This document shows, piece after piece, positions 8,799-15,479 of a stretch of 15,479 nt of DNA. Position numbers and translations under genes: made by a program. This stretch comes from Burkholderiales bacterium (GTDB lineage: Bacteria > Pseudomonadota > Gammaproteobacteria > Burkholderiales > Burkholderiaceae_C). The stretch spans positions 1-15,479 of the forward strand of contig JANXTP010000201.1 of assembly GCA_025352345.1 (NCBI GenBank). The letters are read 5' to 3'. Below the pieces are notes generated by a model. The model did not search any database. It saw only the letters and a program-made list of their open reading frames with translations, and was not told the origin of the DNA. Within the stretch, counting starts at the first letter, position 1. Each line of letters starts with the position of its first letter.

Positions 8799-8833
8799 AA
8801 AGGGCCGACTACAGGCTACTGCAGCGGCCCTTT
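8799..8833. terminator. Probable bidirectional terminator between gcvP and the nuo-side operon
   Basis: AAAGGGCCG (8799-8807) and CGGCCCTTT (8825-8833) form a perfect 9-bp stem around a 17-base loop. The A-start and T-end make it usable in both directions, though the T-tract is only three bases. It lies 36 bases after the gcvP stop and overlaps the last codons and stop (8816-8818) of the converging DUF1178 gene. Confidence 0.6.
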
Positions 8834-9331
8834 CAGCGCGGCCGGCGTCGGGAAGGACATCACCTCGATGCCTTCGTCATGCAGGGCCTTCGCCTCGTCG
8901 GAGGTCGCCTGGCCGCGGATCGGTCGTTCGTCGGTCTCGCCGTAATGCATGCGGCGGGCCTCTTCGGCAAAGCGCGGGCCGACGTCGTCGGTGTGGGTCA
9001 TGATGTGCTGCACCGCGCGCATCAAGGCCGATTGCAAGCCACCGGGCTGATCGACGCGAGGTCGCGCAGGCGGGGGCGTGGCTGAAGTCGTTGCGGGCAG
9101 ACCGCCAGCAGCGACGCCGCGTACAGGCATCGCGGACTCCGACGAAGTGGCCAACGCACGGGACGACGAAGTCACCACATGCGGTGCCGACGGCAACCGC
9201 TGCACCGCCTTGTCACCACACATCGGGCATTCGAGCACGGCACGATCAAGCTGGCTCTGGTAATCGTCCTGCGAAGCGAACCAACCCTCGAAATGATGGC
9301 CGAACGAACAGCGCAGATTCAAAACCTTCAT
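8816..9331 (-). CDS. DUF1178 family protein
   Basis: A 171-residue protein of the DUF1178 family, function unknown. The N-terminus Met-Lys-Val-Leu-Asn-Leu-Arg-Cys with His12-His13-x-Phe-Glu-Gly-Trp-Phe and a Cys35-Pro-Met-Cys38 pair looks like a small zinc ribbon. A low-complexity Ala/Thr/Pro linker (about residues 65-95) follows. The C-terminal part has the family's Gly-Pro-Arg-Phe-Ala-Glu-Glu-Ala-Arg-x-Met-His-Tyr-Gly-Glu and Arg-x-Ile-Arg-Gly-Gln-Ala-Thr blocks. The start at 9331 overlaps the stop of the upstream Nudix gene (ATGA, 9331-9328), which suggests translational coupling and explains the lack of a strong ribosome site. It is the last gene of the nuo transcript seen here. A longer frame to 9970 in the same phase only covers the Nudix gene out of frame. 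Confidence 0.88.
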   Translation of the reverse strand: MKVLNLRCSFGHHFEGWFASQDDYQSQLDRAVLECPMCGDKAVQRLPSAPHVVTSSSRALATSSESAMPVRGVAAGGLPATTSATPPPARPRVDQPGGLQSALMRAVQHIMTHTDDVGPRFAEEARRMHYGETDERPIRGQATSDEAKALHDEGIEVMSFPTPAALKGPLQ

Positions 9332-9924
9332 ACCGACATTATCGGCGACGGCGATGTCCACTGCAGGGCCCAGCGCCCCTCGCGCCAGTGGCGCAGCCAC
9401 AGCAGGCCGACCAGCGTCTTGACATCGGTCAGCGCGCCAACGCGGGCCGCCTCTTCCAGCTCCTCCAGCGTGGCGGTGGACACATCGAGGAACTCGCCGT
9501 CGTCGAGCTGGGTGACGCCGAGGGTCAGCCCGCGTGCAAACCAGACCTCGATGCCCTCGGTGGAGTACGCAATGGCGTTGTGCACGATGCCTGCACGGGC
9601 CCATTCGGTAGCCCGGTAGCCGGTTTCCTCGGCCAGTTCGCGGATCGCGCAGACCAACGGCAGTTCGCCCGCTTCCAGCTTGCCGGCCGGAAATTCCACC
9701 ATCACTTGCGCCACCGGATAGCGGTACTGCCGCTCGATGACCAGCCGGCCATCGTCGAGCAGCGGCACGATCATCACTGCACCGGGGTGAACGATGTACT
9801 CGCGGCTGGCGGTAGCGCCATTCGGCAGGCGTACCAGATCGCGCCGGACGTCGAGGAAACCGCCGCGGTAGACCTGCTCCGAGTCGAGCTTGTCTTCGCG
9901 CAGGTGAGCGTCGGGGTCGGTCAC
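9328..9924 (-). CDS. Nudix hydrolase, ADP-ribose pyrophosphatase-like
   Basis: A 198-residue protein with a complete Nudix box at residues 81-103: Gly81, Glu87, Arg95-Glu96, Glu99-Glu100 and Gly102, all in the right spacing to bind the catalytic metal. The N-terminal half (Tyr-Arg-Gly-Gly-Phe-Leu-Asp-Val, then a Val-Ile-Glu-Arg-Gln-Tyr-Arg-Tyr-Pro strand before Glu-Phe-Pro-Ala-Gly) is typical of NudF-like ADP-ribose pyrophosphatases, which split ADP-ribose to AMP and ribose 5-phosphate. The exact substrate is inferred from family only. The start is GTG at 9924, 9 bases after the nuoN stop. The stop overlaps the DUF1178 start. The position behind nuoN is conserved in many betaproteobacteria. 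Confidence 0.92.
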   Translation of the reverse strand: MTDPDAHLREDKLDSEQVYRGGFLDVRRDLVRLPNGATASREYIVHPGAVMIVPLLDDGRLVIERQYRYPVAQVMVEFPAGKLEAGELPLVCAIRELAEETGYRATEWARAGIVHNAIAYSTEGIEVWFARGLTLGVTQLDDGEFLDVSTATLEELEEAARVGALTDVKTLVGLLWLRHWREGRWALQWTSPSPIMSV

Positions 9925-9933
9925 CGAGACCGC

Positions 9934-11404
9934 TCAGGTGGTCAATGCCTTGCCGATGGCGTTGACACACACCGCCATCAACCCACCGGGCAGCAGGCCG
10001 AAGATCAGCACGGCCGCGCCGTTCAGCGAGAGCAATGCACGCACCTCGCCACTGGCCACGATGGGCGCGGTGTCGACCGGCTCGTCGAAGTACATCACCT
10101 TGACCAGCCGCAGGTAGTAAAACGCGCCAATCAGCGAGAACACCACCGCCGCCACGGCCAGCACGATGTAGCCGTGGACATTGGTCGAGACGATCGCCTG
10201 CAGCACGCTGAACTTGGCATAGAAGCCCACGGTCGGCGGCACGCCAGCCAACGAGAACATGAACAGCGCCATCACACCGGCGTACCAGGGGCTGCGCCTG
10301 GCCAGTCCCTTCAGGTCGTCGATGTTCTCCGACTCGAATCCCTGCCGAGACAGCAGCAGGATGATGCCGAAGGTGCCCAGCGTGGTCATCACGTAGCTGA
10401 CGATGTAGAACATCGCCGAGCTGTAGCCATTGGCCGCCGACAAGGTATTGGCGCCGATCACCGTGGGCGTCAGCCCGAGCAGCATGAAGCCCATGTTGGC
10501 GATCGTCGAGTACGCCAGCATCCGCTTCAGGTTGCGCTGCGCGATCGCCGCCAGATTACCGATCGCCATCGAGCCGACGGCCAGCACGATCAGCATCTGC
10601 TGCCAGCTCTCGGCCATGCCCGACATCCCTTCGACCAGCAGCCGGATCGTGATGGCAAACGCCGCCAGCTTCGGTGCGCCACCGATCAGCAACGTGATCG
10701 CGGTCGGCGCGCCGTGGTAGACGTCGGGGATCCACATGTGAAACGGCACCGCACCCAGCTTGAATGCGAGGCCAGAGACGACGAAGACCAGACCGAAGAC
10801 CAGCACGGCCTTGTTGATCTGACCGGTGCCGATGGCCTTGAAGACCTCGCCGATCTCCAGCGAGCCGGTCGCGCCGTACATCATCGACAGGCCGTACAGC
10901 AGGAAGCCGCTGGCCAGCGCACCGAGCACGAAATACTTCATCGCCGCTTCGCTGGCGTTGAGGCTGTCGCGTCGCATCGATCAGTGCGTACAGCGACAGG
11001 CTCATCAGTTCGAGCCCGAGGTAGACCACCAGGAAGTTGTTCGCCGACACCATCACGGAAATGCCGAGCAGTGAAAACAGGCTGAGGGTGAACAGCTCGC
11101 CTTTCAGCAGGTCGCGGCTGGCCGCGTACGGACGCGCATAGGCCAGCGAGACCATCACCGCCACCGCGGCAAAAAAGGCCAGCAGGTTGCCCATCGGGTC
11201 GGCGACAACCATGCGCTGCATCGCGTACACCGACAGGCCGGCGTCGTACTGGTACAAGTAGATCAGCGCGACGATGGCCAGCGTGCCCTGCGTCAGCCAG
11301 TAGGTGAGGCGACGCAGCGGATCGGTGACCCACAGATCGACCAGCGCGACCACGCACGCTGCTGCCAGCAGGAAGATTTGGGGGTAGACAGCAGGCCAGT
11401 TCAT
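9934..11404 (-). pseudogene. nuoN: NADH-quinone oxidoreductase subunit N, frameshifted near 10978
   Basis: NuoN is one of three antiporter-like, proton-pumping membrane subunits of complex I. The first part (11404 to 10979, 142 codons) has the expected N-terminal helices and Glu132, matching E. coli Glu133. The second part (10977 to 9934, 347 residues) continues the protein exactly from Met-Arg-Arg-Asp-Ser, with lysines matching E. coli Lys217 and Lys247 (about residues 216 and 246). At the joint the minus strand reads ATC-G-ATG where homologues need one more full codon, so two bases are missing, probably one CG unit of an ATCGCGATG. Restored, the protein would be 490 residues, normal for the family. 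Apart from this shift the sequence looks fully conserved, so a sequence error or a very recent mutation is likelier than old decay. The gene lies 31 bases after nuoM. Confidence 0.9.
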
Positions 11405-11422
11405 GTCGTTGCTCAGTGCGGC

Positions 11423-11448
11423 TTACAGCTTGGACTCACAGCTTGGAA
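11423..11448 (-). repeat. 13-bp tandem duplication at the end of nuoM
   Basis: Two adjacent 13-bp units (11436-11448 and 11423-11435) match at 11 of 13 positions. On the minus strand each reads TCC-AAG-CTG followed by a stop (TGA in the first, TAA in the second). The first copy ends NuoM; the second is out of frame, in the gap before nuoN. Confidence 0.6.
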
Positions 11449-12908
11449 AGGGCGACATGCTTCAGCAGTTCGGCAACCGACACATGCATCACGTCGGTGA
11501 ACGGCTTCGGATACAGGCCCATCCACAACACGGCGATGGCGAGCACCGCCATGATCGACAGTTCACGGGCATTGAGGTCCAGCAAATCGGCGACGTGGTG
11601 GTTCGCGACCGGGCCGAAGTAGACCCGCTTGACCATCCACAAGGTGTAGGCAGCGCCGAAGACGAGCGCCGTGGCCGCCAGTGCCCCCAGCCAGAAGTTC
11701 ACCTGCACCGCGCCCAGGATGACCATCCACTCGCCGACGAAGCCGGCGGTACCGGGCAGGCCACAGTTGGCCATCGCGAAGAACACCGCGAAGGCAGCGA
11801 AGGTCGGCATCGTGTTGACCACGCCGCCGTAGCTGGCGATCTCGCGCGAATGCACCCGGTCGTAGAGCACGCCGATGCCCAGGAACATCGCGCCCGACAC
11901 GAAGCCGTGCGACACCATCTGCACCAGTGCGCCGGAGACGCCGATTTCATTGAACAGGAAGAAGCCCAGCGTGACGAAGCCCATGTGTGCGATCGACGAA
12001 TAGGCCACCAGCTTCTTCATGTCCTGCTGCACCAGCGCGACCAGGCCGATGTAGATCACCGCGATCAGTGAGATCGTGATGATCAGCCAGGCCCACTCGT
12101 GCGACGCATCGGGGGTGATCGGCAGCGAGAAACGCAGGAAGCCATAGCCGCCCAGCTTCAGCATGATGGCCGCCAGCACCACCGAGCCGCCGGTCGGCGC
12201 CTCGACGTGCGCATCGGGCAACCAGGTGTGGACCGGCCACATCGGCACCTTGACCGCGAAGGCTGCGAAGAAGGCGAAGAACAGCAGCGTCTGCACCGAC
12301 ATCGGCAGCGGCAGGTGATACCAGGTCTGCAGGTCGAAGCTGCCGCCCGACTTGAAGTAGAGGTACATCAGCGCGATCAGCATCAGCAGCGAGCCGGCCA
12401 GCGTGTACAGGAAGAACTTGAACGCTGCGTAGACCCGCTTCGGCCCGCCCCACACGCCGATGATGATGTACATCGGGATCAGCGTGGCCTCGAAGAAGAC
12501 GTAGAACAGCAGCCCGTCGAGGGCGGTGAACACGCCGACCATGATCCCCGACAGGATCAGGAACGCGCCCATGTACTGGTTGACGCGGTCGGTGATCACC
12601 TCCCACCCGGCGACCACCACAATGATGGTGATGAATGCCGTCAGCAGCACGAACCACACCGAGATGCCGTCGACGCCCAGGTGATACATCACGTTGAAAC
12701 GGTCGATCCAGGCCAGGTTCTCGACGAACTGCATGTTCGCCGTACCGATGTTGAAGCCAGTGATCAGCGGCAGCGTGACGAGGAAGGAGGCGACGGCCGC
12801 GATCAGCGCAAACCAGCGGACAGCGGCGACTTGGCTCTCGCGACCGATCGCCAGCAGCACCGCGCCCGACAGAATTGGCAGCCAGATGGCCAGGCTCAAC
12901 AAACCCAT
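11436..12908 (-). CDS. nuoM: NADH-quinone oxidoreductase subunit M
   Basis: A 490-residue antiporter-like subunit of the complex I membrane arm, involved in proton pumping. It is hydrophobic throughout, with about fourteen helices. Key residues are in place: Glu140 in Phe-Glu-Ala-Thr-Leu-Ile-Pro-Met (E. coli Glu144), Lys220 in Val-Lys-Val-Pro-Met-Trp-Pro-Val-His-Thr-Trp-Leu-Pro-Asp-Ala-His (E. coli Lys234) and Lys251 in Met-Leu-Lys-Leu-Gly-Gly-Tyr-Gly (E. coli Lys265). The start at 12908 has a GGAG about 11 bases upstream, and the protein begins with the typical Leu-Ser-x-x-x-Trp-Leu-Pro. It lies 39 bases after nuoL and 31 bases before nuoN in one transcript. Confidence 0.97.
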   Translation of the reverse strand: MGLLSLAIWLPILSGAVLLAIGRESQVAAVRWFALIAAVASFLVTLPLITGFNIGTANMQFVENLAWIDRFNVMYHLGVDGISVWFVLLTAFITIIVVVAGWEVITDRVNQYMGAFLILSGIMVGVFTALDGLLFYVFFEATLIPMYIIIGVWGGPKRVYAAFKFFLYTLAGSLLMLIALMYLYFKSGGSFDLQTWYHLPLPMSVQTLLFFAFFAAFAVKVPMWPVHTWLPDAHVEAPTGGSVVLAAIMLKLGGYGFLRFSLPITPDASHEWAWLIITISLIAVIYIGLVALVQQDMKKLVAYSSIAHMGFVTLGFFLFNEIGVSGALVQMVSHGFVSGAMFLGIGVLYDRVHSREIASYGGVVNTMPTFAAFAVFFAMANCGLPGTAGFVGEWMVILGAVQVNFWLGALAATALVFGAAYTLWMVKRVYFGPVANHHVADLLDLNARELSIMAVLAIAVLWMGLYPKPFTDVMHVSVAELLKHVALSKL

Positions 12909-12947
12909 GTTCTTGTTTTCTCCGTGCCCTGTGAGTCCGGTCTGGGC

Positions 12948-15044
12948 TCAGCGCCCGACCAGATGGCCCAGGTAGGGCCACAACTGCCAGGTCATCAGTC
13001 CCATCAGACCCAGGATCATCACCAGCGCATACCAGTAGAGGTAGCCCGTCTGCACCAGACGAACGACCGATGCCAGCGCACCGATCCCGCGTGCCGACCC
13101 GTTGACCAGCGCACCGTCGATGAAGGCGACATCGCCGCCTTTCCACAGCCCGCGACCCAGCAGTCGGGCGCCAGCGGCCAGCACATGTTCGTTGAACCAG
13201 TCCATGTAGTACTTGTTCTCGAGCACGGTGACGATGGGCGCAAAAATGCGCGCACAGGCGGCCGGGATCGAGGGCTTCAGCATGTAGAAGACAAAGGCGG
13301 TGGCCACACCCGAGAGCGCCAGCCAGAACGGCAAGGTGCCCAGGCCATGCAGCGCCATCTTCGTGGCGCCGTGGAATTCACGCGCCAGCTCTTCCATCGC
13401 CGGATGCTTCTCGGCGTTGACGACGATCGAGTCCTTGAACAGCTCGCCGTAGAGCATCGGCGCGATGGTCAGGTAGCCGATCACCACCGACGGAATCGCC
13501 AGCAGCACCAGCGGCAGCGTCACCACCCACGGCGACTCGTGCGGCGTGGCGTCGTGGCTGCTGTGGGCGTCGCCATGCGCATGTGAAGCTGCGGGCCTGT
13601 GTGCATCGCCGTGGCCGTGCTCGTCGTGTGCCCCATGCGCGTCAGGTGCATCGTGCTGACCCGGGAACGGTTTGTCGTGGAAGCGCTCCTTGCCATGGAA
13701 GACCAGGAAGTACATCCGGAACGAGTAGAAAGCCGTGACGAACACGCCCACGATCACTGCAAAGTAGGCAAAGCCCGAGCCCCACAGGTGGCTGGCGTGC
13801 ACCGCCTCGATGATGCTGTCCTTCGAATAGAAGCCCGCGAAGAACGGCGTGCCGATCAGCGCCAGCGAGCCCAGCAGCGAGGTGATCCAGGTGATTGGCA
13901 TGTACTTTCGCAGGCCACCCATGTTGCGGATGTCCTGGTCGTGGTGCATGCCGATGATCACCGAGCCCGCCGCCAGGAACAGCAGCGCCTTGAAGAAGGC
14001 GTGCGTCATCAGGTGAAACACCGCGACCGAGTAGGCCGAGGCACCGAGGGCCACCGTCATGTAGCCGAGCTGACTGAGCGTCGAGTACGCCACCACGCGC
14101 TTGATGTCGTTCTGGATGATGCCCAGAAAGCCCATGAACAGCGCGGTGATGGCGCCGATCACCATGATGACGCTGAGCGCGGTGTCCGACAGTTCAAACA
14201 GCGGTGACATCCGCGTCACCATGAAGATGCCGGCGGTGACCATCGTCGCCGCGTGGATCAGCGCCGAGATCGGCGTCGGGCCCTCCATCGAATCGGGCAG
14301 CCAGACATGCAGCGGGAACTGCGCGCTCTTGCCCATCGCGCCGATGAACAGGCAGATGCAGACCACGGTGATCAGCATCCAGTCGGTGCCTGGCAGATTG
14401 AGCTTGGCCAGTTCGTCGGCCTTCCCGAAGGCCTCGGCGTAGTTCAGCGTGCCGGCGTAGGCCACGATCAGGCCGATGCCGAGGATGAAGCCGAAGTCAC
14501 CGACGCGGTTGACCAGGAAGGCCTTCATGTTCGCCGCGATGGCCGTCGGCTTCTTGAAATAGAAGCCGATCAGCAGGTAAGACACCAGGCCGACCGCTTC
14601 CCAGCCGAAGAACAGCTGCAGCATGTTGTTGCTCATCACGAGCATCAGCATCGAGAAGGTGAACAGCGAGATGTAGCTGAAGAAGCGCTGGTAGCCGTCT
14701 TCCTCGGCCATGTAGCCGATGGTGTAGATGTGCACCATCAGCGACACGAAGGTCACCACGCACATCATCATCGCGGTCAGGCCATCGATCAGGAAACCGA
14801 CCTCCATCTTCAGCCCGCCGACCCGCATCCACTCGTAGACGGTGGCGTTGTAGTGCGCACCGTCGACCACCACAGCCTGCAGCGTCATCGCCGACAGGAC
14901 GAAGGCGATCAGCACGCCGAGGATGGTGACGGTGTGCGCCCCGCTGCGACCGATGGCCTTGCCGAAGAAGCCGGCAGCAATGGCACCGACCAGCGGCGCC
15001 AAAGGCACCGCCAGCAGCAGGTGGGGAGAGAGTTGTGCGGACAT
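12948..15044 (-). CDS. nuoL: NADH-quinone oxidoreductase subunit L
   Basis: A 698-residue distal antiporter-like subunit of complex I, longer than the 613 of E. coli. Conserved charged residues are visible: Glu149 in Phe-Gly-Trp-Glu-Ala (E. coli Glu144), Lys239 in Gly-Lys-Ser-Ala-Gln-Phe-Pro-Leu-His-Val-Trp-Leu-Pro (E. coli Lys229), and Lys408-Asp409 in Phe-Tyr-Ser-Lys-Asp (E. coli Lys399-Asp400). The extra length includes a hydrophilic loop at about residues 450-503 with 13 histidines and many Asp/Ala/Gly. Similar His-rich loops occur in other betaproteobacterial NuoL proteins. After it come more helices and the amphipathic lateral region, then a final anchor helix near the C-terminus. The start at 15044 has no clear ribosome site and lies 40 bases after nuoK. 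Confidence 0.97.
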   Translation of the reverse strand: MSAQLSPHLLLAVPLAPLVGAIAAGFFGKAIGRSGAHTVTILGVLIAFVLSAMTLQAVVVDGAHYNATVYEWMRVGGLKMEVGFLIDGLTAMMMCVVTFVSLMVHIYTIGYMAEEDGYQRFFSYISLFTFSMLMLVMSNNMLQLFFGWEAVGLVSYLLIGFYFKKPTAIAANMKAFLVNRVGDFGFILGIGLIVAYAGTLNYAEAFGKADELAKLNLPGTDWMLITVVCICLFIGAMGKSAQFPLHVWLPDSMEGPTPISALIHAATMVTAGIFMVTRMSPLFELSDTALSVIMVIGAITALFMGFLGIIQNDIKRVVAYSTLSQLGYMTVALGASAYSVAVFHLMTHAFFKALLFLAAGSVIIGMHHDQDIRNMGGLRKYMPITWITSLLGSLALIGTPFFAGFYSKDSIIEAVHASHLWGSGFAYFAVIVGVFVTAFYSFRMYFLVFHGKERFHDKPFPGQHDAPDAHGAHDEHGHGDAHRPAASHAHGDAHSSHDATPHESPWVVTLPLVLLAIPSVVIGYLTIAPMLYGELFKDSIVVNAEKHPAMEELAREFHGATKMALHGLGTLPFWLALSGVATAFVFYMLKPSIPAACARIFAPIVTVLENKYYMDWFNEHVLAAGARLLGRGLWKGGDVAFIDGALVNGSARGIGALASVVRLVQTGYLYWYALVMILGLMGLMTWQLWPYLGHLVGR

Positions 15045-15084
15045 GTCGTGTGCGGGCGGCAGGCTTCGGGCGGGCGGTGGCTGA

Positions 15085-15411
15085 TCAGCCCTTGAGGCTG
15101 TCGAGCTCGTCGACGTTGATCGTGGCGCGGTTGCGGAACAGCACCACCAGGATCGCCAGACCGATGGCCGATTCGGCCGCTGCGACGGTGAGGATGAAAA
15201 AGACGAACACCTGTCCCGCCATGTCGCCCAGGTAGTGCGAGAACGCGATGAAGTTCAGGTTGACCGCGAGCAGCATCAGCTCGATCGCCATCAGCAGCAC
15301 GATCAGATTCTTGCGGTTCAGGAATATGCCGATCACCGACAGCGCGAACAGGATCGCACCCACCGACAGGTAATGACCGAGCGTGATCGGCCCGAAGAAC
15401 AGGGCGCTCAT
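15085..15411 (-). CDS. nuoK: NADH-quinone oxidoreductase subunit K
   Basis: A 108-residue protein with three membrane helices, part of the proton path between the quinone site and the antiporter subunits of complex I. Glu44 in Met-Ala-Ile-Glu-Leu-Met-Leu and Glu80 in Ala-Ala-Ala-Glu-Ser-Ala-Ile-Gly match E. coli Glu36 and Glu72, with the same spacing of 36. The C-terminal Arg-Asn-Arg-Ala-Thr-Ile-Asn-Val-Asp-Glu-Leu-Asp is typical for betaproteobacteria. The start at 15411 is well supported by GGAGG 6 bases upstream and by an ATGA overlap with the nuoJ stop. The N-terminus is a few residues longer than the common 101-102 residue form. Confidence 0.97.
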   Translation of the reverse strand: MSALFFGPITLGHYLSVGAILFALSVIGIFLNRKNLIVLLMAIELMLLAVNLNFIAFSHYLGDMAGQVFVFFILTVAAAESAIGLAILVVLFRNRATINVDELDSLKG

Positions 15412-15479
15412 GACGGGCCTCCGGCAGCTTTCGCAGCCTCGGGGCGTTCGACGGTCGGTTGCATCTTGACCAGCCGCAC
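15408..15479 (-). CDS. nuoJ: NADH-quinone oxidoreductase subunit J, C-terminal end (cut by window edge)
   Basis: The last 23 codons plus TGA (15410-15408) of a frame that overlaps the nuoK start by four bases. The visible residues start Val-Arg-Leu-Val-Lys-Met and then run into a variable Pro/Glu/Ala tail ending Gly-Gly-Pro-Ser. Position directly before nuoK and the hydrophilic variable tail fit NuoJ, a membrane subunit of complex I. The identification rests mainly on operon order, since the helices lie outside the window. Confidence 0.85.
   Translation of the reverse strand: MRLVKMQPTVERPEAAKAAGGPS

Noticed and set aside
9091..11085. A 664-codon open frame on the + strand opposite nuoN, Nudix and DUF1178
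   Set aside because: Same kind of antisense shadow, His/Gln/Arg-rich, covering three well-identified genes on the other strand.
12099..13586. A 495-codon open frame on the + strand opposite nuoM and nuoL
   Set aside because: Antisense shadow with low-complexity His/Gln/Arg content; the minus-strand genes explain the sequence.

Overview
The window looks like a chromosomal segment of a high-GC betaproteobacterium, most likely of the order Burkholderiales (Rubrivivax/Leptothrix/Ideonella-like). The evidence is the style of the ETF-ubiquinone oxidoreductase and complex I proteins, a gcvT-gcvH-gcvP operon behind a tandem glycine riboswitch, and nuoN followed by a Nudix hydrolase and a DUF1178 gene. 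This placement comes from family recognition, not from a search. Most of the window is conserved core metabolism. I see no insertion sequence, phage, CRISPR array, rRNA or tRNA.

Left part (1-2174). The 3' end of an MFS transporter gene enters on the + strand. Facing it is a small exported protein with Pro-Val-Tyr repeats and a His/Asp/Arg-rich tail (328-705, -). A gene-poor stretch follows (706-1468), visibly less GC-rich than the rest and full of inverted and short direct repeats. After it comes a minus-strand gene (1469-1966) whose product resembles only the C-terminal tail domain of the bifunctional proline enzyme PutA.

Middle part (2175-8762, + strand). The gene for electron-transfer-flavoprotein:ubiquinone oxidoreductase comes first and ends at a hairpin. 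Next is a tandem glycine riboswitch (about 3905-4132), then gcvT, gcvH and gcvP, three parts of the glycine cleavage system. Glycine sensed by the leader RNA would control breakdown of glycine to CO2, ammonia, NADH-linked reducing power (through the L protein encoded elsewhere) and methylene-tetrahydrofolate. A hairpin at 8799-8833 separates this operon from the converging minus-strand operon.

Right part (8816-15479, - strand). This is the distal end of the complex I operon, in transcription order nuoJ (partial), nuoK, nuoL, nuoM, nuoN, then an ADP-ribose pyrophosphatase-like Nudix hydrolase and a DUF1178 zinc-ribbon-like protein. nuoN is split by a net 2-base loss near 10978. That is either a sequence error or a lesion that would remove an essential proton-pumping subunit. 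The ETF-QO and complex I both feed electrons into the quinone pool.

No clearly new multi-gene system is visible. The points most worth a second look are the stand-alone PutA-tail protein, the nuoN frameshift, the unusual structured linker and possible expression platform of the glycine riboswitch, and the repeat-rich intergenic stretch.
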